In this document: positions 1-7,906 of the stretch, piece after piece | Layout: every line of letters starts with the position of its first letter | How positions within the stretch are numbered: the stretch's first letter is position 1 | Source of the DNA: Bdellovibrionales bacterium | Lineage (GTDB): Bacteria > Bdellovibrionota > Bacteriovoracia > Bacteriovoracales > Bacteriovoracaceae | Assembly: GCA_030638415.1 (NCBI GenBank) | Contig: DAOWEO010000048.1 | Coordinates: 1-43,784 of the forward strand | Direction of reading: 5' to 3' | Length of the DNA: 43,784 nucleotides | Translations under genes and position numbers: made by a program | The notes under the pieces: generated by a model | What the model saw: only the letters and a program-made list of their open reading frames with translations | Databases searched by the model: none | Told to the model about the DNA's origin: nothing

Positions 1-144
1 CCGATGATTTTATCATCGTATCTTGCACTGGATTCTTTTTATTTTACCTTTGCTGATAAGAAGCTTATTCGTGTGCCACACTTTTATTCAGCTCCAACTC
101 AGATCGATATTGTTGATGGTAAACAGGCTTTTGTTGATGGTTAG
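1..144 (+). CDS. 3' end of an unidentified protein (partial)
   Basis: The first frame is open from base 1 to a TAG at 142-144, giving the last 47 residues of a protein whose start lies outside the window. The tail alternates hydrophobic and polar residues (SFYFTFADKKLIRVPHFYSA), which suits a beta-rich or enzyme C-terminus, but I do not recognise a family. After the TAG the same frame stays open for 16 more codons to a TAA at 191-193. A hairpin at 195-215 follows, so the transcript probably ends there. Confidence 0.5.
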   Translation, partial: PMILSSYLALDSFYFTFADKKLIRVPHFYSAPTQIDIVDGKQAFVDG

Positions 145-194
145 CAAAAAGATAGGTTAATGGAGTGGCTTGAACAAGAGTGTAAGTTATAATA

Positions 195-215
195 GGGAGC
201 TAGCTAGTAGCTCCC
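195..215. terminator. Hairpin between convergent genes
   Basis: A perfect 8-bp stem (GGGAGCTA/TAGCTCCC) with a 5-nt loop lies between the partial gene on + and the barrel gene on -. There is no good T-run on either side, so it may be a weak or bidirectional terminator, or only a 3'-end protecting hairpin. Confidence 0.4.
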
Positions 216-230
216 ATATGTTGTCAGAGA

Positions 231-1112
231 TTAAAATACTGAAAAATTCAGGGACATTGCAATTGTTGCAGTATCAAGGCGATAATTTTTTGGATATGTT
301 CTTACATAGGTATATAAGTAGATCTCTTTGGTGAATCCGGCTCCTAGGCCAATTGTCTGTTCAACAAAATTATTTTCAAACTTAAATTTACTGTCGTATC
401 TTCTATAGTTAGTTCTTCCAATATTAAAATCGGTCTTGATTTTAAATATCTTATTAATTTTATACTCAACTAGTGGAGTAACATTAAAGTAGTATAGTGT
501 AGAAATATAGCTATCAACGATTGGATCATATGATGTTGCGTAAGTATAGATGGCAGTATTAAAACTAACACCAACTTTAAGATTTTTTACAAATACATCT
601 TTTACTTTAATTTTATAGCCAGTAGAAAATTTTAAGCGTTTTTTGGCAATGTCATGTGAGTACTCATCTGTATAGTATTTGGCACTAACATATCCACGTC
701 CAAGAACTTGTCCCATCTTATTTGTTAAGCTATAGCTAACACTAGGGCTAGAAAGAGAGAAGCTTTGTGGGCGGGCAAAAGGAGTTTCAAGGTAGAGGCC
801 TGTGCTCATTGTTACTGAAGACATTTTACTAATCCTGTATCGCAGGCTGACACTACCACTTATAAAGGTATTGCCAGACGAGTCATAATTTTGAGGGTTG
901 GGTTGATCTGCACCAAAAGGGTCATCTAAGGATCCACCGGAGTAATACATGCTTGAACTCAAAGAGTACTTAGACATGGAACCCATTTCAGAGCGAATTT
1001 CATTATCATTTATCTGTGGTTCGGCTTTAGTAGTGACTGCACTGTTGGCAGCGTATGTCGTTATATTGGTTAGCAGGGTTGATAGAATTAGGACTAATTT
1101 GATCTTTTGCAT
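231..1112 (-). CDS. Outer-membrane beta-barrel protein
   Basis: 293 residues. An N-terminal signal peptide (Met, two Lys, hydrophobic core, then TYAANS) directs export. The body is rich in alternating aromatic/polar strands (for example SSVTMSTGLYLETPF and FKIKTDFNIGRTNYRRY) and ends in a terminal Phe (MSLNFSVF), the classic BAM-recognition end of an outer-membrane barrel. About 12 strands seem possible. An AAGGAG Shine-Dalgarno sits just before the ATG. It is a lone gene, divergent from rubrerythrin. No specific family is recognised; a porin or structural barrel is the likely role. Confidence 0.6.
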   Translation of the reverse strand: MQKIKLVLILSTLLTNITTYAANSAVTTKAEPQINDNEIRSEMGSMSKYSLSSSMYYSGGSLDDPFGADQPNPQNYDSSGNTFISGSVSLRYRISKMSSVTMSTGLYLETPFARPQSFSLSSPSVSYSLTNKMGQVLGRGYVSAKYYTDEYSHDIAKKRLKFSTGYKIKVKDVFVKNLKVGVSFNTAIYTYATSYDPIVDSYISTLYYFNVTPLVEYKINKIFKIKTDFNIGRTNYRRYDSKFKFENNFVEQTIGLGAGFTKEIYLYTYVRTYPKNYRLDTATIAMSLNFSVF

Positions 1113-1250
1113 TGATAACTCCTTAATTTAATTAGCCCATATACATACATAATTTATTGCGGTTTGATAACTGCTATGGTTTGATTGTAAAAAATTCATA
1201 GTATATTTATCCTCATTATGGGGAGAATTTACACCAAATTAGGAGAAATT

Positions 1251-1745
1251 ATGTCAACGACTTTAGAAGATCTAAAAAATGCATTTGCCGGAGAGAGTCA
1301 GGCAAATAGAAAATACCTCGCATTTGCTAAGCAAGCAGATAAAGATGGGTTAAAAAATGTTGCTAAGTTATTTCGTGCAACGGCAGAAGCAGAAACGATC
1401 CATGCTCATGGACATTTAGCAGCAATGGATGGAATAAAGAGTACAGCTGAAAATTTAAAAGCAGCGATTGAGGGAGAGTGTTACGAATATGAGATAATGT
1501 ATCCTGCAATGTTAGAGCAAGCTGAAAAAGAGGGGCATAAGGCTAAGAAGATGTTTAAGTGGGCACTCGAAACTGAAAAAGTTCATGCTGATTTATATAA
1601 ACAAGCTCTGGCAGCAGTTGAAGCCGGTAAAGATTTTGAGCAAGAAGTTTATCTCTGCTCTATTTGTGGACATATTGAGATTGGTGAGCCTGGTTCCTGT
1701 CCTGTATGTGGTGTTCCAGCAAGTAAATACGTTAAAATTTCATAA
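1251..1745 (+). CDS. Rubrerythrin
   Basis: 164 residues from the ATG at 1251. An in-frame ATG exists at 1218, but AGGAG lies directly before 1251 and the family usually begins here. The protein reduces hydrogen peroxide in the cytoplasm using a diiron centre fed by a rubredoxin-type iron. Residues 1-130 are the ferritin-like four-helix domain with carboxylate/His ligands in GESQ (E15), EAETIH (E46/E48, H51), EGECYEYE and ETEKVH (E109, H112). The C-terminal rubredoxin knuckles are C136-x2-C139 and C150-x2-C153. This is an ordinary full-length rubrerythrin, transcribed alone, and suggests an oxidative-stress role in a microaerobic or aerobic cell. Confidence 0.95.
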   Translation: MSTTLEDLKNAFAGESQANRKYLAFAKQADKDGLKNVAKLFRATAEAETIHAHGHLAAMDGIKSTAENLKAAIEGECYEYEIMYPAMLEQAEKEGHKAKKMFKWALETEKVHADLYKQALAAVEAGKDFEQEVYLCSICGHIEIGEPGSCPVCGVPASKYVKIS

Positions 1746-1749
1746 TTTT

Positions 1750-1786
1750 TTTGCGTCGCACTTTTTTAGTTGAAGTGTGACGCAAA
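1750..1786. terminator. Strong hairpin shared by rubrerythrin and valS
   Basis: A 14-bp stem (TTTGCGTCGCACTT with its partner at 1773-1786, one G-T wobble) with a 9-nt loop begins 5 nt after the rubrerythrin stop and ends 4 nt before the valS stop. The two genes converge, so one hairpin can end both transcripts. Confidence 0.7.
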
Positions 1787-1790
1787 TACT

Positions 1791-4439
1791 TTAGGACAGT
1801 TCTGCTAGATTTTTACTAATTGCATCCATCTGAGCTTTAAATCCTGCTGCCTTCTCTTTAACCTCTTCAATAACACTGTCTGGTGCATTAGAGAGAAATT
1901 TCTCATTAGATAGTTTCCCGTCAACTTTTTTAAGTTCTTTTTCTACTTTTCCTAGATCCTTCTGAAGCTTAGCCACTTGAGCACCAATATCTATTAGACC
2001 CTCAAATGGAATAAATATTTCTGTATGAGAAGTTATACGTACACCTGATTTTTTTGGACGCTGTTCTGATTTACCAAAAACCTTTACAGTTGAAATTTTG
2101 GAAAGGTTAGCAAATGCATCAAAATTATCTTCATAGTATTTAATTAGTACTTGATCGTCAGTAAAAAGTTGTACTTCGATCTCATCTTTTGGTTTCATAT
2201 TAACAGCAGCTCTAATATTTCTAATTTGAGTCATTACCTCAATAAATTGTGCCATCTGTTTTTGATCTTGTGAAAAGCAAAGTTTGCTATCCCATTCAGG
2301 GTAATCTGAGACAATAAGTAGATCTTCACTCTCTTCTTTTAGATATCCCCAAATTTCTTCAGTCATAAATGGAGTTACTGGGTGAAGAAGTGCCATTATT
2401 TTTTTTAGTCCATATTTTAAGACAGAGGCACGAGATTTTTTCTTAGCTTCATTATCGCCATATAAAACAGGTTTTGAAACTTCAATAAACCAAGAGCAGA
2501 AGCGATCATAAACAAAGCTATAAATAGCACTACAAGAGTCATCAAAACGGTATTCATCCATAGACTCATTCATCATTTTTACAGTTTCATTAAGTTCACT
2601 AATTATCCAACGCTCATGATGATCTAGCTTTTTTGGAAGATCAGCATCTGCACTCTCAAGAAAAGGAGAGACAAAGCGAAAGGCATTCCACACTTTATTG
2701 ATAAAATTTCTGTAGCCCTCAATTCTCTCAGTATCTAGATTTAGATTCCTGTTATAACCACTTCCTGCTGCAAGAGTAAATCTTAGAGCATCAGCTCCAC
2801 TCTGTGCAATCTGCTCAAGAGGGTCTATCCCATTGCCTAGAGATTTACTCATTTTGCGTCCCTGCTTATCATTAACGATAGCATGGATATAAATATCTTT
2901 GAAAGGAACTTGCTTTGTTGCTTTTAAGGTCATCATCATCATTCGGGCAACCCAAAAGAAGATAATATCAAAACCAGTAACGAGGCAGTCAGTAGGAAAG
3001 AACTTATCAAATTCACGCTCTTCCATTCTCTGCTCGTTAGGCCAACCTAAAGTTGAAAACGCCCAGAGTCCGGAACTGAACCAAGTATCTAAAACATCTG
3101 GATCTTGAGTGAAATTTTTACTTTGGCATTTATCACAACATGTAGCTTCAAATTCACTTGCAAAAGTATGTCCACAGTCATCACAGTAATAAACGGGAAT
3201 CTGATGGCCCCACCAAAGTTGTCTTGAAATACACCAGTTGCGTGGCTCTCTCAGCCATGCGTAGTAAGTATTCTCCCATCCTTTTGGATAAAAGCGAGTC
3301 TTACCTGTTTCCATGGCATCAACACCATCAGCTGCCATATCTTGAACATTTAAAAACCATTGCTTGGAAACCATTGGCTCAATGATCTCTCCACTGCGCT
3401 CGCCATGTCCTACTTGGTGGACATGCTCAATCTCCTTAACGAAAAGTCCAAGAGCTGTAAGCTCTGCAATAATTTGAGGTCTGGCTTCATGACAACTCAT
3501 TCCAGAGTACTTACCGCAAAGATTATTAAGCGTTCCATCTTTATTTAAAATATTAATAACTTCAAGGTCATGACGTTTTCCAATTTCAAAATCATTGAAA
3601 TCATGGCCTGGAGTTACTTTTAAGCAACCAGTGCCTTTTTCGATATCAACGTATTCATCACCAACAATAGGTATTTCTTTATTTAGTAGGGGAAGAATAA
3701 CTGACTTTCCAATAAGGTGTTTAAAGCGCTCATCTTCAGGGTGAACTGCAACAGCACTATCTCCAAGCATCGTTTCTGGTCTAGTGGTTGCAATTTCTAG
3801 TTTAATCTCACTATCTTTAACAGGGTAGAGAATATGATAAAATGCTCCTTTAACTTCTTTATGAACAACTTCAGCATCACTAACTGCAGATTGAAGTTCT
3901 GGGTCCCAATTTACAATATAGTCAGACTGATAAATTAGTCCTTCGTTATATAGATCAACAAAAACTTTACGGACGGCTTCATTTGGTTCCTTATCCATTG
4001 TAAAAGTAAAGTAGTCCCAGTCGGGACTTGCACCAAGACCACGTTGCTGATTTGCAATTATATCTCCATGCTTATCTTTCCATTCCCAAACTTTTTGTAG
4101 AAATTTTTCACGGCCGTAGTCGTCACGAGATTTTTTTTCTTCTTTCCAGATTTGCTTTTCAACAACACTCTGGGTGGCAATTCCTGCATGGTCCATTCCT
4201 GGAAGCCATAGTGCTTCAAAGCCTTTCATGCGTTTAAAGCGAATGAGAGCATCTTGAGTTGTAACGTCTAAAGCATGTCCCATATGGAGAATACCTGTAA
4301 CATTTGGTGGGGGCATAATAATGGTATATGCTTTATTTTGCTTTCCAGCGCGAGGCTTAAAATACTTTCCCTCTTCCCAAACTTTATACCATTTCTTTTC
4401 TATGTCAGCAGGATTGTACGTTTTTGCTAATTCAGTCAT
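1791..4439 (-). CDS. valS: Valyl-tRNA synthetase
   Basis: 882 residues, full length for class I ValRS. It charges tRNA-Val with valine in the cytoplasm. The HIGH motif reads HMGH (residues 52-55) after PPPNVTGIL, and the KMSKS loop GRKMSKSLGN is near residue 530. The editing (CP1) domain carries the TTRPETMLGD signature, a Zn-like CDDC...CCDKC insertion sits near 420-440, and a C-terminal coiled-coil arm runs over roughly the last 70 residues (KLQKDLGKVEKELKKV). It lies 15 nt downstream of hisS on the same strand, with a GGGAAA Shine-Dalgarno in the gap, so the two tRNA synthetases are probably co-transcribed. Confidence 0.97.
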   Translation of the reverse strand: MTELAKTYNPADIEKKWYKVWEEGKYFKPRAGKQNKAYTIIMPPPNVTGILHMGHALDVTTQDALIRFKRMKGFEALWLPGMDHAGIATQSVVEKQIWKEEKKSRDDYGREKFLQKVWEWKDKHGDIIANQQRGLGASPDWDYFTFTMDKEPNEAVRKVFVDLYNEGLIYQSDYIVNWDPELQSAVSDAEVVHKEVKGAFYHILYPVKDSEIKLEIATTRPETMLGDSAVAVHPEDERFKHLIGKSVILPLLNKEIPIVGDEYVDIEKGTGCLKVTPGHDFNDFEIGKRHDLEVINILNKDGTLNNLCGKYSGMSCHEARPQIIAELTALGLFVKEIEHVHQVGHGERSGEIIEPMVSKQWFLNVQDMAADGVDAMETGKTRFYPKGWENTYYAWLREPRNWCISRQLWWGHQIPVYYCDDCGHTFASEFEATCCDKCQSKNFTQDPDVLDTWFSSGLWAFSTLGWPNEQRMEEREFDKFFPTDCLVTGFDIIFFWVARMMMMTLKATKQVPFKDIYIHAIVNDKQGRKMSKSLGNGIDPLEQIAQSGADALRFTLAAGSGYNRNLNLDTERIEGYRNFINKVWNAFRFVSPFLESADADLPKKLDHHERWIISELNETVKMMNESMDEYRFDDSCSAIYSFVYDRFCSWFIEVSKPVLYGDNEAKKKSRASVLKYGLKKIMALLHPVTPFMTEEIWGYLKEESEDLLIVSDYPEWDSKLCFSQDQKQMAQFIEVMTQIRNIRAAVNMKPKDEIEVQLFTDDQVLIKYYEDNFDAFANLSKISTVKVFGKSEQRPKKSGVRITSHTEIFIPFEGLIDIGAQVAKLQKDLGKVEKELKKVDGKLSNEKFLSNAPDSVIEEVKEKAAGFKAQMDAISKNLAELS

Positions 4440-4454
4440 CGATTTTCCCTTAAC

Positions 4455-5762
4455 TTATTTTAAAAGTTTTACCATCTCATCAATACTATCAAATGATATA
4501 TCGAACTGTTCTTTAGATTTTAGGTTTTTAATTAGAACTGTTTTTTTCTCAAGCTCGTTGCCACCAATAAATGCAATAAAGCTTGCACCTTTCTTTTCTG
4601 CAAGAGAAAAAACCTTGTTAAATTTTAGTTTGCTAAAGGTAGAGCAAACTTTTACTCCATTATCCCTTAGCTTCGCTGATATTTTTTGTGCAACCACAAG
4701 GGCAGCATCATCTTGAAAGGTAACTAATAGATCATTAGTAGGAGTGTTAACATTTGGTAGCAGATCGTGGGTACGTAAAAAATCAGTGAGAGTAACGTCT
4801 CCTAGTCCAAAACCAACACCTGTCATAGGCTTCTCATTAAATATCTTGAGTAGATTGGCGTAAGCACCACCACCACAAATAGCCCGGCGATTTTCGGGAT
4901 GTTTGTCAAAAATCTCAAAAACTATACCAGTATAGTAATCAAGACCTCGAACAATTGTTGGATCATAAGTAAGGAAAGGGATAAGTCCAAACTCTACAGC
5001 ATAATTATGAAACTTTTTAAAAGTGGTAAGTGCCTCATCAAGTTTATATTTCTGTAAAAAGATAAAAATAGATTCAAAAGTGTTGAGGGATAAGTAGTCA
5101 AAAAATATTGTCTCTTGTTCTTCATTGAGGTTTAGTTTTGAAACCATCTCCTTTAGGATATCTTCAGTAACTTTTTTTGCCTTATCTACAATTTTGTAAA
5201 GCTTATATGTAGTGTCTTTATCTAGGCTCATTAGATTTTCAAAAGTCTCATCAACAATAGCACGGTCATTAATAAGAATTTCGAACATAGTATTATCAGC
5301 GCCAAAGTTTTTCATTAATTGCACGGCAAGTTGTAAAATTTCAACTTCACCTAGACGATCTGGAGCATCAAAAATGTCACAGTTAAATTGCCAGTGCTCA
5401 CGAAGACGCCCTTTTTGTGGTCTTTCATAACGCATCAGGTTTGGAATGGAAAACCAGCGGATTGGTCTGAGAGTCTCTTTATAAGAAGCTGCGACCATTC
5501 TAGCAAGTGTAGGGGTCATTTCAGGTCTGATTGCAACAAAGCGATTTCCTCTATCTGTGAAAGAGTATATTTGATCATTAATAAGTTCTTCACCTGATTT
5601 TGCTTTGTAAAGCTCAACTTCCTCAATCATAGGGCCATCATACTCTTCATAGCTAAATTGATGAGCAGTTTTTTTCATAGTTTCAAATAGATAATTTTGT
5701 AGTCTCTTCTCTACTGGAAAGAAGTCACGAGTACCTTTATATGGCTTTTTTGAAAGGCCCAT
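4455..5762 (-). CDS. hisS: Histidyl-tRNA synthetase
   Basis: 435 residues, a class II synthetase charging tRNA-His. It begins with the family KGTRDFFP element. Motif 2 is visible as RYERPQKGRLREHWQFNCD, and the histidine-binding HisA motif as RGLDYYTGIVFE. The C-terminal ~95 residues form the anticodon-binding domain (DLLVTFQ...AKLRDNGVKV). GGAG lies 6 nt before the ATG, directly after a small inverted repeat at 5773-5787. It is followed by valS and preceded by the secreted-protein operon at a 62-nt gap. Confidence 0.96.
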   Translation of the reverse strand: MGLSKKPYKGTRDFFPVEKRLQNYLFETMKKTAHQFSYEEYDGPMIEEVELYKAKSGEELINDQIYSFTDRGNRFVAIRPEMTPTLARMVAASYKETLRPIRWFSIPNLMRYERPQKGRLREHWQFNCDIFDAPDRLGEVEILQLAVQLMKNFGADNTMFEILINDRAIVDETFENLMSLDKDTTYKLYKIVDKAKKVTEDILKEMVSKLNLNEEQETIFFDYLSLNTFESIFIFLQKYKLDEALTTFKKFHNYAVEFGLIPFLTYDPTIVRGLDYYTGIVFEIFDKHPENRRAICGGGAYANLLKIFNEKPMTGVGFGLGDVTLTDFLRTHDLLPNVNTPTNDLLVTFQDDAALVVAQKISAKLRDNGVKVCSTFSKLKFNKVFSLAEKKGASFIAFIGGNELEKKTVLIKNLKSKEQFDISFDSIDEMVKLLK

Positions 5763-5772
5763 TTACGCTCCA

Positions 5773-5787
5773 TTGCGCATAGCGCAA
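5773..5787 (-). promoter_or_regulatory. Short inverted repeat before the hisS ribosome site
   Basis: TTGCGC-ATA-GCGCAA forms a GC-rich 6-bp hairpin in otherwise AT-rich spacer, immediately 5' of the hisS GGAG on the minus strand. It may be a weak terminator of the upstream operon or a hairpin that influences hisS initiation. There is no T-run. Confidence 0.3.
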
Positions 5788-5824
5788 GATGAAAAATTAA
5801 AACAGTCAGCAGTATAGAAGATTC

Positions 5825-6856
5825 TTACTCTTCTGGCCATATACCTGGCGCTGCGAGTGGAATAGGCAGATTTTCTGGTACTTGGTAATTGGGGTCTGGT
5901 GTTGGGAAGATCAATAAGTTATTAGGACTAGCCGAAGGGCTATTTTGAATCCAGTCATTTAGTGGCTTAGGGAGAGACTCTGGTATTTTATAGGATGGGA
6001 AAGGAGTAGGAATTAGTGGCACATCATCCCAATTTATTTTACTTGATATAGGTAGCGTTTCCTGTGTTTTGACAGAGTGTTCAATTTTCGCTGGCTTATT
6101 TTTAAGATCCTCTATTGCTAAGTCAACAATGGAAATAAGGCCATGTTCTTCATCTTTTTTTCTAAAAAAAGTGTAATTTGAAGAAGCTGATTCCTTGGAG
6201 TTATTAAATGAGCTAAAAGTAGTAAAAAACTTTGCTTTTAAAGATATATTGTTAATAATTTTTGCAGCAGCTTTTTTAAAAAAAACTTTCCTCTCAACAT
6301 CCTCTAGCATCATTATGTGAGTTACAACCTGAATAATGGTAACTAATTTTTTCTTTAACATATGTAGATCAATTGATTTTATAGGCTGGAAGCTTTTAAG
6401 TTGCAGCTGGAGTGTCGGGTAAAAGGGAGACTCAAAGAGGTCTTCAAGGTCATTATATAAACCGATTAAAATAAATTTTTCAAAGGAGGATAGTTCTGCC
6501 TTGTTTGTTTCAATGAAGATTTGAAACTGTGGGATAATTGATTTGTTAAAAAATGAAGGAACAGAAACGTCACCTTTTTGAGTCAAAACGAATTTAAATA
6601 TCTCAGTTTGACAGAGTATAAAAAGTTTATCCTTGGGTATTCTAGAAAACATGGAATTATTGACCTGTAGCCATTTCTTTCCTGCAGTCGTATCCTGTGC
6701 AAATAGGATCGAAAGGTGGTTCTCCCAATAAAAATTAAATAGAACACTGTACTCTTTTGGCATCGATTGTGGCACTACTTCATAAACTATCTCTTGAGCT
6801 CTTAAAGAGTTTATTAGCAGTAGTATGGTAAATAGAGATCTCGTTATTATATTCAT
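5825..6856 (-). CDS. Secreted protein with proline-rich C-terminal repeat
   Basis: 343 residues, not recognised. A signal peptide (ITRSLFTILLLINSLRAQ) predicts export. Residues ~30-240 look alpha-helical and Phe/Lys-rich. The C-terminal ~70 residues are proline-rich and contain a 17-residue unit twice (283-299 and 318-334) of pattern PTPxPxYxxPExLPxPL. Its ATG directly abuts the stop of the gene upstream with no gap, so the two are translated from one message. Such proline repeats often act as extended linkers or ligands across the periplasm or for SH3-like partners, but that is inference. Confidence 0.6.
   Translation of the reverse strand: MNIITRSLFTILLLINSLRAQEIVYEVVPQSMPKEYSVLFNFYWENHLSILFAQDTTAGKKWLQVNNSMFSRIPKDKLFILCQTEIFKFVLTQKGDVSVPSFFNKSIIPQFQIFIETNKAELSSFEKFILIGLYNDLEDLFESPFYPTLQLQLKSFQPIKSIDLHMLKKKLVTIIQVVTHIMMLEDVERKVFFKKAAAKIINNISLKAKFFTTFSSFNNSKESASSNYTFFRKKDEEHGLISIVDLAIEDLKNKPAKIEHSVKTQETLPISSKINWDDVPLIPTPFPSYKIPESLPKPLNDWIQNSPSASPNNLLIFPTPDPNYQVPENLPIPLAAPGIWPEE
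5855..5905 (-). repeat. Proline-rich repeat unit 2
   Basis: Encodes PTPDPNYQVPENLPIPL (residues 318-334 of the 343-residue protein); 11 of 17 positions match unit 1. Confidence 0.75.
5960..6010 (-). repeat. Proline-rich repeat unit 1
   Basis: Encodes PTPFPSYKIPESLPKPL (residues 283-299), separated from unit 2 by an 18-residue Asn/Ser-rich spacer. Confidence 0.75.
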
Positions 6857-7906
6857 TTACTTGATTGAATCATCCCTGAGTTTACTGGTACCCCTTAAAA
6901 TATAGTATCTACCCTGTGTTGTTAGTACTAGCTTCTTATCTAGGTGAAAGAAGTTAAATGATGGCTTATCATCATAAATTACTTCTAACTTTGAAGTATT
7001 AATATTAATTTTTACTATAATGTTTTTTGCTGCAGAGTACTTACGACTTGGCTTAGATTTAATGAAATAGATGTTTTCAGAATCAAAGTCGCAAACCATA
7101 TTTCCAGTATCATTACTAAATGATGTATATATTGATTTTAGTGATTTAATATTTAATGGGTCCTTTTTCTTCAAAAGATATATTTGTGTTCCTTTTTTAT
7201 GGTTACTCTGACCTGTTTGTAAAATAAAAATATTTTTATCATTTTGACAAAGCTGAAAGTTCTGACCGAAGGTATCCGATTGTAAAAAGATTGATTTCTC
7301 TCTGTCTTCTCTTGTAAATAGGATGACCGCCTGCTCTCCCTTTTTATTGATGTCAGTATATAAAATAAAATTTTTATTAAAAAATAGAACTTCTGGAATA
7401 AAGTAGGGAAAAATACTGTTTTTTATATCTAAAATAGTTGTAATAAGTGGAGATTCAATATTCAAAAGGGTTATCTTGTTTTTCATAAAGCTATAAAATG
7501 ATACCCATGTGCCTTTTTCATGAAGTCGACTTGCTTGTCCCCGACCAATGAACATTGATTTACTTGAACCGTAGGGTATGGCATATAGTTGATGATCTGC
7601 TTGAAATGAGGCAACTTTAAAAAAGGATTCTTGTACCTCAGCAATTAAGAATTTTTTATGTATCGAGGTATTAACAGTATAAAATGTATTTGGTGATTTT
7701 TCTAGCACTGGTTTAACTGTATAATTTGATGAGTAGTACAATATTCCTTTTCTATTTTGATAATAAGTTAGCAGACCATCATTAGACACATACCGGATAT
7801 TTTGAATTGCCTGTTTCGTTGCCAACTCAGGTAAATTAGCCCTTACTCCCAAGGTAAGGAGGAGGAGGCTGGTGCATGTCATTAATAGTTTATTTTCTAA
7901 TACCAT
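6857..7906 (-). CDS. Secreted beta-rich protein, possibly propeller-like
   Basis: 349 residues with a signal peptide (LLMTCTSLLLLTLGVRA). The rest alternates short beta strands with Gly/Asn/Lys turns, for example DGLLTYYQNRKGILYYSS and NKNFILYTDINKKGEQAVILF, spaced about 40-45 residues. That suggests a beta-propeller of the TolB/WD40-like type, though no definite blade motif is conserved. It overlaps the preceding gene by 17 nt and abuts the following one, so it belongs to a tight secreted-protein operon. The function is unknown. Confidence 0.55.
   Translation of the reverse strand: MVLENKLLMTCTSLLLLTLGVRANLPELATKQAIQNIRYVSNDGLLTYYQNRKGILYYSSNYTVKPVLEKSPNTFYTVNTSIHKKFLIAEVQESFFKVASFQADHQLYAIPYGSSKSMFIGRGQASRLHEKGTWVSFYSFMKNKITLLNIESPLITTILDIKNSIFPYFIPEVLFFNKNFILYTDINKKGEQAVILFTREDREKSIFLQSDTFGQNFQLCQNDKNIFILQTGQSNHKKGTQIYLLKKKDPLNIKSLKSIYTSFSNDTGNMVCDFDSENIYFIKSKPSRKYSAAKNIIVKININTSKLEVIYDDKPSFNFFHLDKKLVLTTQGRYYILRGTSKLRDDSIK

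Noticed and set aside
949-1131. 60-residue plus-strand frame opposite the first barrel gene
   Set aside because: Antisense of the barrel's signal peptide region, and no family match.
1218-1250. Earlier in-frame ATG for rubrerythrin
   Set aside because: The AGGAG before 1251 and family length support the later start.
4321-4716. 131-residue plus-strand frame across the valS-hisS junction
   Set aside because: Shadow of two well-supported genes on the other strand.
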